From positions 1-64,000 of the forward strand of contig JAUZQE010000001.1 of assembly GCA_030733815.1 (NCBI GenBank): a stretch of DNA of 64,000 nucleotides, given 5' to 3'. This document shows positions 55,374-64,000 of the stretch, piece after piece (position 1 is the stretch's first letter; each line of letters begins with the position of its first letter). The position numbers and the translations under genes are program-made. Below the pieces are notes generated by a model. The model saw only the letters and a program-made list of their open reading frames with translations, ran no database searches and was not told the DNA's origin. Source of the DNA: Yanghanlia caeni. GTDB lineage: Bacteria > Pseudomonadota > Gammaproteobacteria > Burkholderiales > Burkholderiaceae_B.

Positions 55374-56498
55374 CTACATCTGATACAGGTTACGGTGCTC
55401 GCTGATCGCGTAGCGGTCGGTCATGCCGGCAATGTAGTCGGCAATGGCACGCGCCTGAGCGGCCGGATCGTCGCGCCGGTAGTCGGCCGACAGCAGGCGT
55501 GGGTCTTCATGAAAGGCAATGAAGAGTTCGCGCACGATCTGGCGCGCCTTGCGGGTCATGCGCATGACCTTGGGGTGCCGGTACAGGTTGCGCATCAGAA
55601 ACCGCTTGAGTTCGTCGGCTTCGGCGCGCAGTTCAGATGAGAACGCCGCGAGCGCGGGCGCTGCGCGCACGTCGTCGACGGACTCGGGCCGGTGTTCGCG
55701 CAGGCGCTCGAGCGTGGTCTGCGTGAGATCGGTGACCAGGGTGTTGATCATGCTGCGGATGATCTCGCCGATGAGACGGCGCTTTTCCAGCGCGCCGTAG
55801 CGCTGCGTCACGATTTCGTGGTGCCGGGCGAAAATGCGCACTTCCAGCAGCTGCTCGAGCGTGATGAGGCCCGAACGCAGGCCGTCGTCGATATCGTGAT
55901 TGTTGTAGGCGATTTCGTCGGCCAGGTTGGTGAGCTGGGCTTCGAGCGAGGGCTGACGTCCTTCCAGAAAGCGCCGCCCCAATTCGCCCAGGCGCTCGGC
56001 GTTGCGGCGCGAGCAATGCTTCAGAATGCCTTCACGCGTTTCGTAGCACAGATTCAGGCCGTTGAACTCGGCATAGCGTTCTTCCAGCGAATCGACCACA
56101 CGCAGACTCTGCAGATTGTGTTCGAAGCCGCCGGCCTCGGGGGCCAGCTCGCGCATGCAGTCGTTGAGCTCGTCTTGCCCGGCATGACCAAAGGGGGTGT
56201 GCCCCAGGTCATGCGCGAGCGCAATGGCCTCGATCAGGTCTTCGTGCAGGCGCAGGTTGCGCGCCAGCGTGCGGGCGATCTGCGCCACCTCCAGGCTGTG
56301 CGTGAGCCGGGTGCGAAACAGGTCGCCTTCGTGGTTGATGAAGACCTGGGTTTTGTATTCGAGCAGCCTGAAAGCCTTGCAATGCACGATGCGGTCGCGG
56401 TCGCGCTGGAACTCGTTGCGCCCCTGCGGCGGCGCTTCGTGATGAAGGCGGCCGCGGCTGCGGCCCGGATCGCACGCGTAGGGGGCAAGGTTCTGCAT
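55374..56498 (-). CDS. dgt: Deoxyguanosinetriphosphate triphosphohydrolase-like protein
   Basis: The 374-residue HD-domain dNTPase has [27 protein letters not shown] near the start. The metal-binding HD set is in [13 protein letters not shown] and [21 protein letters not shown], with [11 protein letters not shown] later. It degrades dNTPs to deoxynucleosides and triphosphate. It lies 3 bases after aroB, so aroK-aroB-dgt are cotranscribed, as in many betaproteobacteria. Confidence 0.93.
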   Translation of the reverse strand: MQNLAPYACDPGRSRGRLHHEAPPQGRNEFQRDRDRIVHCKAFRLLEYKTQVFINHEGDLFRTRLTHSLEVAQIARTLARNLRLHEDLIEAIALAHDLGHTPFGHAGQDELNDCMRELAPEAGGFEHNLQSLRVVDSLEERYAEFNGLNLCYETREGILKHCSRRNAERLGELGRRFLEGRQPSLEAQLTNLADEIAYNNHDIDDGLRSGLITLEQLLEVRIFARHHEIVTQRYGALEKRRLIGEIIRSMINTLVTDLTQTTLERLREHRPESVDDVRAAPALAAFSSELRAEADELKRFLMRNLYRHPKVMRMTRKARQIVRELFIAFHEDPRLLSADYRRDDPAAQARAIADYIAGMTDRYAISEHRNLYQM

Positions 56499-56501
56499 GG
56501 C

Positions 56502-57587
56502 CTACACCCCCGCGCCGACCGTGCGCTGGAATACCGCGTCGAGCGCGGCGGCATCGACGTCTGTACAGACGGCTTCCCCAATGCGCGGCATGAGTACGAA
56601 GCGCAAGCTGCCGCCCTGTACCTTTTTGTCGTTGCCCATGAGCCTGACCCAGCGGTCGCGGCCCAGGTCGGGTGCCACGGTCGGGCACCCGATGGCTTCG
56701 ATCAGGCTCCGGACGCGTTCGACGTCTGCGCGCGGAAAGCCCAGCAGGTCGGCCGACAGTTCGGCGGCCTGCACCATGCCGCAGCCTACCGCTTCGCCGT
56801 GCAGCCAGGCGCCGTAGCCCAGGCCGGCTTCGATGGCGTGGCCGAACGTGTGACCCAGATTCAGAATGGCGCGCAGCCCGCTTTCGCGCTCGTCCTGCGA
56901 CACCACGTGCGCCTTGAGTTCGCACGACCGCTGTATGGCATAGGTGAGCACCTGCGGTTCAAGTGCGCGCAACGCGCCGGCATTGCGTTCACACCATTCG
57001 AAGAACGGCGCGTCGATGATCAGGCCGTACTTCACGACTTCGGCCAGCCCCGCGGAAATTTCGCGCGGCGGCAGCGTGGCCAGCACGGCGGGGTCGATTT
57101 CGACGGAAATGGGCTGATGGAACGCGCCGATCATGTTCTTGCCCAGGGGGTGATTGATGGCGGTCTTGCCCCCCACTGACGAATCGACCTGCGCCAGCAG
57201 TGTGGTGGGCACCTGAATGAAACGGATGCCCCGCATGTAGCAGGCGGCGGCAAAACCGCCCATGTCGCCAATGACGCCTCCCCCAAAAGCAACAAGTACG
57301 GCCTTCCGGTCAAGCGTATTTTGTAACAGTTCGTCAAAAATCATGTTGAGCGACTGCCACGTTTTATGCGCCTCGCCGTCGGGCAGCACCACCTCGACCA
57401 GCGGCTTGCCGGTGCGGCCAAGGGCCTGGCGCACCCGCTGGCCATACCTGGCCAGTACGGTGGCGTTGCTGACCAGTGCGATGGCGGTGGCATCGGCCGG
57501 AATGGCCGTATCGAGGGCGCCGAGCCGGCCGCTTTGTATATGAATGGGGTAGTTGCCACCCGGGGTGGTCACGTTCACCAGCGTCAT
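56502..57587 (-). CDS. aroB: 3-dehydroquinate synthase
   Basis: The 361-residue enzyme converts DAHP to 3-dehydroquinate. The NAD site DGEAHKTW and GGGVIGDMGGFAAACYMRGI are present, followed by the zinc-ligand segments QVDSSVGGKTAINHPLGKN and NLGHTFGHAIEAGLGYGAWLHGEAVG. Length and motifs are complete. It starts 4 bases after the aroK stop and ends 3 bases before dgt. Confidence 0.97.
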   Translation of the reverse strand: MTLVNVTTPGGNYPIHIQSGRLGALDTAIPADATAIALVSNATVLARYGQRVRQALGRTGKPLVEVVLPDGEAHKTWQSLNMIFDELLQNTLDRKAVLVAFGGGVIGDMGGFAAACYMRGIRFIQVPTTLLAQVDSSVGGKTAINHPLGKNMIGAFHQPISVEIDPAVLATLPPREISAGLAEVVKYGLIIDAPFFEWCERNAGALRALEPQVLTYAIQRSCELKAHVVSQDERESGLRAILNLGHTFGHAIEAGLGYGAWLHGEAVGCGMVQAAELSADLLGFPRADVERVRSLIEAIGCPTVAPDLGRDRWVRLMGNDKKVQGGSLRFVLMPRIGEAVCTDVDAAALDAVFQRTVGAGV

Positions 57588-57591
57588 TGCG

Positions 57592-58188
57592 TCATTCCTT
57601 TACCTCGTGGTTCTGCAGCAATGGCAGCAGCGCCTTGACCACTTGCGGCACGGGCATGCTGCCGGTGTCGAACACGATGTCGGCCACCTCGTCGTAAAAC
57701 GGTTCGCGCGCCGCCACGAGTTCACGTATGCGCGCCTGCGGGTCGGGCGTTTGCAACAACGGCCGGTTGCGATCGCGGGCCACGCGGCGATACAGCTCTT
57801 CGGGCGTGGCCCGCAGGTACACCACCACGCCGCGATTCTTGAGACGCTCGCGATTTTCGGGCGCCAGCACCGCCCCGCCGCCCGTGGCCAGCACGATACC
57901 CGGCAGAGCCGAACATTCGTCGAGCACCAGCCGTTCGCGTTTGCGGAACCCTTCCTCGCCCTCGATGTCGAATATGTGCGCGATGCGTACACCGCAGCGC
58001 GATTCGATCTCGTGATCGAGGTCGCGGAACTCGCGGCCCAGCGCGCGCGCCAGGCCACGGCCAATTGTGGTCTTGCCCGCACCCATCATTCCCACCAGGA
58101 ATACGGGTGCGCGGTACGGCAGGCGCGTGGTCTGCGGGCCGGGATCAGCAGCGGAATCGTGGGCGGCGGAAAGTAAAACTTCGCTCAT
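57592..58188 (-). CDS. aroK: Shikimate kinase
   Basis: The 198-residue kinase phosphorylates shikimate with ATP. The P-loop is GMMGAGKTTIGR, the shikimate site has FRDLDHEIESRCG, and LATGGGAVL is the shikimate/Arg loop. RNRPLL is the lid. The first 30 residues are a variable extension. I placed the start at 58188 (MSEVLLSA); the longer frame to 58329 would overlap the PBP1A promoter region. It heads the aroK-aroB-dgt operon and is divergent from mrcA; the pil genes sometimes seen here are absent. Confidence 0.95.
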   Translation of the reverse strand: MSEVLLSAAHDSAADPGPQTTRLPYRAPVFLVGMMGAGKTTIGRGLARALGREFRDLDHEIESRCGVRIAHIFDIEGEEGFRKRERLVLDECSALPGIVLATGGGAVLAPENRERLKNRGVVVYLRATPEELYRRVARDRNRPLLQTPDPQARIRELVAAREPFYDEVADIVFDTGSMPVPQVVKALLPLLQNHEVKE

Positions 58189-58366
58189 TTGTGTATTATC
58201 ACCTGTTAAGAATGCTCTGAATAATTCGGGTGGATTGTTCAGAGCATCCTTTTTAGGGCGCGCAACCCCCTGTCTGCGAAAATCCCGTCTGTAACGCATG
58301 ATCCTGTTACACGTAGCCGGTGCGCCCATTCAGGAACAGCCGGCGTAAGCCTTAAAATCGCCCCTG

Positions 58367-60805
58367 ATGAGCACCGATACTCCTTCTTCCTCTGAAAACG
58401 CCACTTCCCGCTCGTGGCTGAGCCGCTTCCTTCTGAAGGCCACGGTTCTGGCGGCGGGCCTGGGGCTTTCGGGCGTGCTGCTTGGCTCGCTCGCGCTGGC
58501 GCTTGCCTGGCCCAACCTGCCCGACCTCAGCGCCATGATCGACTACCGGCCCCGCGTGCCGCTGCGCATTTATACGGCCGACAACGTGCTGATTGGCGAG
58601 TTTGGCGAAGAGCGGCGCAACGTGCTGCGCTTCGACGAAATTCCCGACGTCATGAAAGCGGCCATTCTAGCAGCCGAAGACGACAACTTTTACCAGCACG
58701 GCGGCATCGACTGGAAGGGCGTGGCACGTGCGGCGCTCGCCAATCTCACCACCATGGCCAAGTCGCAGGGCGCCAGCACGATCACCATGCAGGTGGCCCG
58801 CAACTTCTATCTGTCGTCTGAAAAAACGTACACCCGCAAGTTCTACGAACTGCTGCTGACCTTCAAGATCGAAGCCACGCTCACCAAAGATCAGATTCTC
58901 GACCTGTACATGAATCAGATCTATCTGGGGCACCGCGCCTACGGCTTTGCTGCGGCCTCGCGCACCTACTTCGGCAAGCAGCTGTGGGAAGTGACCCCGG
59001 CCGAAGCCGCGATGCTGGCCGGCATTCCCAAGGCTCCTTCGCGTTTCAACCCCATTGCGAACTTCGAGCGGGCGCGTTCGCGCCAGCTGTACGTGCTGGG
59101 CCGCATGCTGTCGCTGGGGTATCTCACGCAGGAAGAGTACGAACAGGCCGTGAACCAGGAGATCGTGCTGCGCTCGGCGCCCGGCACGCCCGCAGGCGGC
59201 TATGCCGTCCATGGCGAATACGTGGCCGAACTGGCCCGCCAGCTGCTGTACAACGTCTATCAAGACGACGTGTATTCGCGCGGCTTCAACGTCTACACCA
59301 CCGTAAATTCCGAAGATCAGGAAGTGGCCTACCAGGCGGTGCGCGAAGGCATTCTGAACCTCACGCGCCGTGCTCGCTACCCGGGCCCGGAAGAAAACAT
59401 CGAGCTGCCCGAGGGCATCGAGTCCGATCACGCGCGGCTCGACGCGATTCTCGACGAGCTGCAAGAGCGCCATCCCGACAACGACGATCTGCTTACCGGC
59501 GTGGTGCTGTCGGCCAGCCCCACCAAGATCGTGGTGGCACGTACCGCGCAGCAAATCATCGAAGTCACCGACAAGCGCGCCCTCAAGGTAGTGGCGCGCG
59601 GGCTGGTGAAAAATGCCGATGACAAGGTGCGCATCCGCCGCGGCTCGGTGGTGTACCTGCACCAGAACGGCGATTACTGGGAAGTGATCAACAAACCCAC
59701 CGTGCAGGCGGCACTGGTGGCGCTGCGCCCGCAAGACGGCGCGATTCAGGCGCTGGTGGGCGGCTTCCACTTCCAGGACGGCAACTTCAACCGGGTCACC
59801 CAGGCCTGGCGCCAGCCGGGCTCTGCGTTCAAGCCGTTCATTTACGCCGCCTCGCTCGAAAAGGGGCTGACACCCGCCACGCAGATTTCCGACGAGCCCT
59901 TCGTGCTCACGGCCCAGCAAACAGGGTCGAAGCCATGGACACCGAAGAACTACGGCAACACCTACGAACCCATGCTCACCATGCGCCAGGGGCTGTACAA
60001 GTCGCGCAACATGGTGTCGATCCGCATCATGCAGGCGGTGGGCCCGAAGTACGTACAAGATTATCTGGTGCGCTTCGGTTTCGACCGCGAGCGCCAGCCG
60101 CCCGTGCTGCCACTGGCACTGGGCGCGGGCAGCGTCACGCCACTGCAGCTGGCCAGCGCTTACGCCGTCTTCGCCAATGGCGGCTACCGCGTGCCGCCCT
60201 ACATCATCGACCGGGTCACTGACAGCACCGGCAAGGTCATCATGCAGGCCAAGCCGGTGGTGGCCGGCGACGCCGCCGCCCGCGTCATCGACGCCCGCAC
60301 GGCCTATGTCATGAACGACATGCTGCGCGGGGTGGCCACCTCGGGCACGGGGGCCCGTGCCCACCGCGAACTCAAGCGCAACGACATTGGCGGCAAAACC
60401 GGTACCACCAACGATTCGCACGACGCCTGGTTTGCCGGCTTCACCCCGGCCACCGTGGGCGTGGTGTGGATGGGCTACGACCAGCCGCGCTCGCTGGGCG
60501 GCAGCGAAACAGGTGGCGGGCTGGCGCTGCCGATCTGGATCGAGTACATGCGCCATGCACTGAAAGACGTGCCCGAAGCACCGGTTCCGCCCCCCCCGCC
60601 CGGGCTGAACCGCATCAACGGCGACTTCTACTTCGCTGAATACCCGCCCGGCCAGGCCGTGGCGCGTGTGGGGCTGCCCGCACCCAGCGACGCACTGCTG
60701 GGCCCCGGCGGCGGCAGTTTTGGCGACGGCATCACCGACCTGCTGAACCAGTTGCGCGCAGGCACCGAAGAACGCCACCGGCACGCCGACCCGATACCGT
60801 TCTAA
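58367..60805 (+). CDS. mrcA: Penicillin-binding protein 1A (bifunctional transglycosylase/transpeptidase)
   Basis: The 812-residue class A PBP has a TM anchor (about 26-48) and a GT51 glycosyltransferase domain with AAEDDNFYQHGGID (catalytic Glu), QGASTITMQ and KFYELLLTFKIE. The transpeptidase contains the active-site SxxK in PGSAFKPF, the SxN in SRN and the KTG in GGKTGTTND. The OB-like insertion of PBP1A lies between. The tail is Pro-rich. It builds and cross-links peptidoglycan in the periplasm. A strong terminator follows at 60840-60876. Confidence 0.97.
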   Translation: MSTDTPSSSENATSRSWLSRFLLKATVLAAGLGLSGVLLGSLALALAWPNLPDLSAMIDYRPRVPLRIYTADNVLIGEFGEERRNVLRFDEIPDVMKAAILAAEDDNFYQHGGIDWKGVARAALANLTTMAKSQGASTITMQVARNFYLSSEKTYTRKFYELLLTFKIEATLTKDQILDLYMNQIYLGHRAYGFAAASRTYFGKQLWEVTPAEAAMLAGIPKAPSRFNPIANFERARSRQLYVLGRMLSLGYLTQEEYEQAVNQEIVLRSAPGTPAGGYAVHGEYVAELARQLLYNVYQDDVYSRGFNVYTTVNSEDQEVAYQAVREGILNLTRRARYPGPEENIELPEGIESDHARLDAILDELQERHPDNDDLLTGVVLSASPTKIVVARTAQQIIEVTDKRALKVVARGLVKNADDKVRIRRGSVVYLHQNGDYWEVINKPTVQAALVALRPQDGAIQALVGGFHFQDGNFNRVTQAWRQPGSAFKPFIYAASLEKGLTPATQISDEPFVLTAQQTGSKPWTPKNYGNTYEPMLTMRQGLYKSRNMVSIRIMQAVGPKYVQDYLVRFGFDRERQPPVLPLALGAGSVTPLQLASAYAVFANGGYRVPPYIIDRVTDSTGKVIMQAKPVVAGDAAARVIDARTAYVMNDMLRGVATSGTGARAHRELKRNDIGGKTGTTNDSHDAWFAGFTPATVGVVWMGYDQPRSLGGSETGGGLALPIWIEYMRHALKDVPEAPVPPPPPGLNRINGDFYFAEYPPGQAVARVGLPAPSDALLGPGGGSFGDGITDLLNQLRAGTEERHRHADPIPF

Positions 60806-60839
60806 TCACCGCACCCGTACCGGGCCAGGCCGGGTTCAT

Positions 60840-60876
60840 ACCGCAGCAAAGCCTCCGCTTTGGCTGCGGTTTTTTT
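60840..60876 (+). terminator. Rho-independent terminator after mrcA
   Basis: ACCGCAGC pairs with GCTGCGGT (inner AAAG/CTTT extends the stem) and seven T residues follow. It ends mrcA transcription 43 bases before lptM. Confidence 0.85.
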
Positions 60877-60918
60877 CGTTTACCATGTATCCATGCACGA
60901 CAACCGGAGCATTGCGCC

Positions 60919-61104
60919 ATGACACTCACCGCCACACCGCTGCTACGTGGCAGCGCACGCCTGCTGGGCGGCCTTGTGCTGGCCGGCGGCCTTGCGGCCT
61001 GTGGCTACAAGGGGCCGCTGTATCTGCCGCCACCCGAAGACCCGCCGGCCTCCCTTACCGAACCCCCCGGCCACGAGGCCGCACCGCCCACATCCCCCAA
61101 CTGA
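60919..61104 (+). CDS. lptM: LPS translocon maturation chaperone LptM (YifL-like lipoprotein)
   Basis: The 61-residue lipoprotein has a signal sequence ending in the lipobox LAAC (mature Cys), followed by GYKGPLYLPPPED, the conserved LptM segment that mimics LPS at the LptDE translocon. A Pro-rich tail closes it. The lptM-lysA order is standard in proteobacteria. The gene is separated from lysA by 15 bases and likely shares its transcript. Confidence 0.9.
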   Translation: MTLTATPLLRGSARLLGGLVLAGGLAACGYKGPLYLPPPEDPPASLTEPPGHEAAPPTSPN

Positions 61105-61119
61105 TCCGCTGAACACATC

Positions 61120-62394
61120 ATGACCGTTGCACCCCGTTTTCAGTTCAAGAACGGCACTCTGCATGCCGAAGACGTTTCGCTCGCAAAGCTCGCCCGCGAG
61201 TTCGGCACCCCGCTGTACGTGTATTCGCGTGCCGCACTGCACGACGCATGGGGCGCCTACGCCCGGGCGCTTGCAGGGCGCAAGGCGCTGGTGTGCTTCG
61301 GCATGAAGGCCAATTCCAACCTTGCGGTGCTCAACGAATTCAGCCGGCTGGGCTCCGGGTTCGATATCGTATCGGGGGGCGAACTCGCCCGCGTATTGGC
61401 CGCAGGCGGCGACCCGGGCAAAGTCGTGTTCTCCGGCGTGGGCAAGCAGGCGTGGGAGATGCGCGCTGCGCTCGACGCGGGAGTCAAGTGCTTCAACGTC
61501 GAATCGGAACCGGAACTCGAACGCCTGGCTCAGGTGGCTTCCACCGGCGGGCGCATCGCACCGGTGTCGCTGCGGGTGAACCCCGACGTCGATGCGCAGA
61601 CCCACCCCTACATTTCAACGGGCCTCAAGGAAAACAAATTCGGCATCGCCATCGAGCGGGCGCCCGAAGTCTACCGTCGCGCCATGCAGCTGCCCGGGCT
61701 CGAGGTGGTGGGGGTCGATTGCCACATCGGTTCGCAGATTACCGAGGCCGCGCCCTACCTCGACGCGCTCGACAAACTCATCGAGCTGATTCTGGCACTG
61801 CAGTCGGAAGGCATCCACCTGCGCCATCTCGACCTGGGCGGCGGCATCGGCATCCGCTACACCAACGAACAGGTCATCGAACCGGTAGTGCTGTTCGAGC
61901 AGGTGTTCAAGCGGCTCGATCAAGCGGGGCTGGGGGACCTTGAACTGGTGCTCGAACCGGGGCGCTCGCTGGTGGGCAACGCCGGCGTGCTGCTCACTGA
62001 GGTGCAGTACCTCAAGCATTCCGATGCCAAGAACTTTGCGATCGTCGACGCCGCCATGAACGATCTGCTGCGCCCCACGCTTTACGACGCATGGCATGGG
62101 GTCGAGGCCGTCGACCCACGGCCCGTCACCGACGCCACCCCCACCTACGACATCGTGGGCCCCATCTGCGAAAGCGGCGACTGGCTGGCGCGCGACCGGC
62201 GCCTCGAACTGCACCAGGGCGACCTGCTGGCCGTGATGTCGGCCGGTGCCTACGCCTTCACCATGTCGAGCCAGTACAACTCGCGACCGCGCGCGGCCGA
62301 GGTCATGGTCGACGGCGGTGCAGTTCACGTGGTGCGCCCGCGCGAAACCATCGAAAGCCTGTTCGCCAGCGAGCGTGTGCTGCCGCAAGGGTAA
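61120..62394 (+). CDS. lysA: Diaminopimelate decarboxylase
   Basis: The 424-residue PLP enzyme (fold type III) makes lysine from meso-diaminopimelate. The PLP lysine lies in CFGMKANSN, HIGSQI and LDLGGGIGIRY form the cofactor pocket, EPGRSLVGNAG binds phosphate, and VGPICESGDWLA provides the Cys of the neighbouring active site. All are intact. It follows lptM. The gap 62395-62614 downstream has no gene that I can see. Confidence 0.97.
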   Translation: MTVAPRFQFKNGTLHAEDVSLAKLAREFGTPLYVYSRAALHDAWGAYARALAGRKALVCFGMKANSNLAVLNEFSRLGSGFDIVSGGELARVLAAGGDPGKVVFSGVGKQAWEMRAALDAGVKCFNVESEPELERLAQVASTGGRIAPVSLRVNPDVDAQTHPYISTGLKENKFGIAIERAPEVYRRAMQLPGLEVVGVDCHIGSQITEAAPYLDALDKLIELILALQSEGIHLRHLDLGGGIGIRYTNEQVIEPVVLFEQVFKRLDQAGLGDLELVLEPGRSLVGNAGVLLTEVQYLKHSDAKNFAIVDAAMNDLLRPTLYDAWHGVEAVDPRPVTDATPTYDIVGPICESGDWLARDRRLELHQGDLLAVMSAGAYAFTMSSQYNSRPRAAEVMVDGGAVHVVRPRETIESLFASERVLPQG

Positions 62395-62614
62395 GCACTC
62401 ACAGGGAAAGCACGCAGCCGCTTCCGGTAAAGAATTCCTGAAGTGGGCCGTTAAACATGAGTAGTCCCGGAAATTGTCCAGTGAACTGTGAACACTGCTG
62501 TCTGCAACAAAGCGGGTCCCGTCGATCACAAGACCGAATCTTTCAGTCGACCGGCATGCGTCTTCAGTATGATGCGCTGCAAGGCCCACCCAAAAGGAAC
62601 AGGTCGACCTCGTT

Positions 62615-64000
62615 ATGAAGGCCCTAGACGCCACCCCGTCTAAGCTTCTTGAAAAACTGCGCGTCGTGCGTCGTAGCGGCATCTACCTCTTTTCTTTGTG
62701 GGTGGTTCCGCTTGCGATCCTGCTGTTTTCCATAGTCGCCATCACGGGGTTTGCGCCGCTGTACCCTTCCACCAGCGGGGCGTCGCTCTCGTTCCGCAGC
62801 CTGCCGCTCGCGGCGGGTCACGCCGGGCCGCGCGAAGCACTGGCTGCGCTGCAAACCGTGCCGCAGCAGCAGCGGGTCGAACTGCATAACGGAGCGTGGC
62901 TGCTCATCAACCTGCCGCAACAGGCCCAGCTGCAACCGGCCGCCATCGATTTCCCGGCGCGCGACGCCGAATCCATCACCTGCTGGCGGCCCGACACCCT
63001 CCAGGTCATCGGCAGTGTGCAGGGTCGCGCCGCCAGCGGCGCCATGCGCACCAGCCGCCTGGGCAACGCGCTCATGCTGGGCCACAACGACGACCAGGCG
63101 GGTTCGTCGTTCGACACCCTGCTGTGCCGGGCCGAATATGGCAAACCCACCGTCTTCAGCACCGAAGTCTGGACCATCCCCGATCTGCGCATCGCCTCCG
63201 ACCGCTTTCACCGCGGCATCGCCCTACTCAACGGCGGCATTGTCACCCTTGCACTTTTCCTTACCATCATTGCCTTGCGCAACCGCGAATGGGTGTTCCT
63301 TCTGCTGGGCGCCTGGCTGATCGGCAACCTGCGCCTGGGCGCCTACGCCCTGAGGTGGGACAGCCAGTGGCTCGGCTACGCCCTGCCGCCCGACTGGCAA
63401 GAGCTCCTGCGCAAGCTCACGCTGGCCGCCTACTTCCTGGTCACGTACACCCTGTTCACGCAGCTGTTCCGGCCCACCAGCAGCCGCCACCCCGGCCTGT
63501 CACGTGCGCTGCAATGGCTGGGTGTGGCGCAGCTGGCCGCCGCGTTCGTTCTGCCATGGCCCGTCTTCAGCCTGCTGAGCGGGCTGATCTGGGCGTTCGG
63601 TCTGGTGGCCGGCCTGCTGCTGCTGCGTCGCAAACTCGTCCGCCAGCCGCAGCAGCGCGTGTTCTCGTGGCGCCTGCTGTCGCTGGCCGTCGCGCTTACC
63701 GTGAGCCTTGCCGGTGTGGTGCTCACCCTCATCGGGCAGGAAGAACTGCTCGATTCCTTCAGCAGCGTACTGGCCCTGCTGCTGTCGAATCTAATGGTCG
63801 CCCTGGCGGTGGGCGGCATCATTCGCGAAGGCCAGCGCCAGCGCATGCGTGCGCAAACCGAACTCGTCACGGGCTATGCCGTGGCGCCGCTGGGCCTGTT
63901 CACCCTCGATGCCGACGGGCGCTTCCTGCGCATGAACGCGGTGCTGCGCGACATGCTGGCGTTGCATGAGCACAAGAACGACACGCTGTACTGGCACGAT
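62615..64000 (+). CDS. Membrane-bound sensory protein with 7TM-type region and PAS start (cut by window edge)
   Basis: A frame from ATG 62615 stays open to the window end (462 codons). It has an N-terminal anchor (IYLFSLWVVPLAILLFSIVAI), a periplasmic domain of about 170 residues and a run of seven or so helices starting GIALLNGGIVTLALFLTI (about residue 205). After a short basic linker the text GYAVAPLGLFTLDADGRFLRMN looks like a PAS domain beginning near residue 428. This 7TMR-DISM-like architecture usually leads to a GGDEF/EAL, histidine kinase or similar output that lies outside the window. Ligand and output are unknown. GGAAC lies upstream of the start. Confidence 0.75.
   Translation, partial: MKALDATPSKLLEKLRVVRRSGIYLFSLWVVPLAILLFSIVAITGFAPLYPSTSGASLSFRSLPLAAGHAGPREALAALQTVPQQQRVELHNGAWLLINLPQQAQLQPAAIDFPARDAESITCWRPDTLQVIGSVQGRAASGAMRTSRLGNALMLGHNDDQAGSSFDTLLCRAEYGKPTVFSTEVWTIPDLRIASDRFHRGIALLNGGIVTLALFLTIIALRNREWVFLLLGAWLIGNLRLGAYALRWDSQWLGYALPPDWQELLRKLTLAAYFLVTYTLFTQLFRPTSSRHPGLSRALQWLGVAQLAAAFVLPWPVFSLLSGLIWAFGLVAGLLLLRRKLVRQPQQRVFSWRLLSLAVALTVSLAGVVLTLIGQEELLDSFSSVLALLLSNLMVALAVGGIIREGQRQRMRAQTELVTGYAVAPLGLFTLDADGRFLRMNAVLRDMLALHEHKNDTLYWHD

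Noticed and set aside
58667-60784. 705-residue minus-strand frame opposite mrcA
   Set aside because: It is a codon-bias shadow, and mrcA on the plus strand has all catalytic motifs.

Overview
The window reads as a chromosomal segment of a GC-rich betaproteobacterium, most likely Alcaligenaceae (Bordetella/Achromobacter/Pusillimonas-like). This rests on the gene families and their neighbourhoods: a caa3-type cytochrome oxidase operon with the small Burkholderiales accessory proteins, aroK-aroB-dgt divergent from a class A PBP followed by lptM-lysA, ssb-MFS-uvrA, a PhaM-like PHA granule protein, glmU/glmS, and rpoH under a CIRCE operator. No rRNA, tRNA or CRISPR array was seen.

Layout. 1-490: end of an IS110/IS1111-type insertion sequence. 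498-2359: two tandem CitE-like acyl-CoA lyases. 2396-2877: decayed toxin-antitoxin pair and a terminator. 2925-7994: leftward branched-chain-amino-acid-type ABC transporter operon (livH-livM-livG-substrate-binding protein-livF), with livG and the binding-protein gene each split by the same 249-bp element. 8162-9074: GntR/HutC regulator with a palindromic operator overlapping the liv promoter. 9107-13796: EamA exporter, VOC protein, unknown protein with a nuclease-like motif, HipBA. 13930-24346: glmS, Lrp-type regulator, chemoreceptor with an odd start, glycosyltransferase, MFS exporter, glmU, PhaM-like and NUDIX proteins. 24439-32666: cytochrome oxidase and heme A operon. 32653-33250: scar of a deleted divergent tetR/thiolase pair. 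33516-34472: rpoH with CIRCE. 34607-45817: formaldehyde detoxification pair, clsB with its nuclease-fold partner, aspS, fmdB, antiporter, ubiA, two aminotransferases. 45930-52358: 2OG oxygenase, dienelactone hydrolase, an M-S fusion DNA methyltransferase gene split by a third copy of the 249-bp element, ssb, MFS. 52443-64000: uvrA, dgt, aroB, aroK, mrcA, lptM, lysA and a membrane sensor cut by the window edge.

The most striking system is the set of three identical 249-bp elements (3953-4201, 5843-6091, 49594-49842). Each sits directly after a TTGAC pentamer, has no target duplication, carries IS200/IS605-like end hairpins, and ends in the conserved right-end sequence that in complete elements forms the 3' end of the TnpB guide RNA (omega RNA). 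Removing each copy restores an uninterrupted, in-frame conserved protein. No tnpA or tnpB is in the window, so these look like non-autonomous elements mobilised in trans. They may still express guide RNAs that target their own empty sites.

The sequence is mostly core metabolism and envelope biogenesis, with accessory or decaying patches at 1-9000, 10800-13900, 32650-33250 and 47600-50500.
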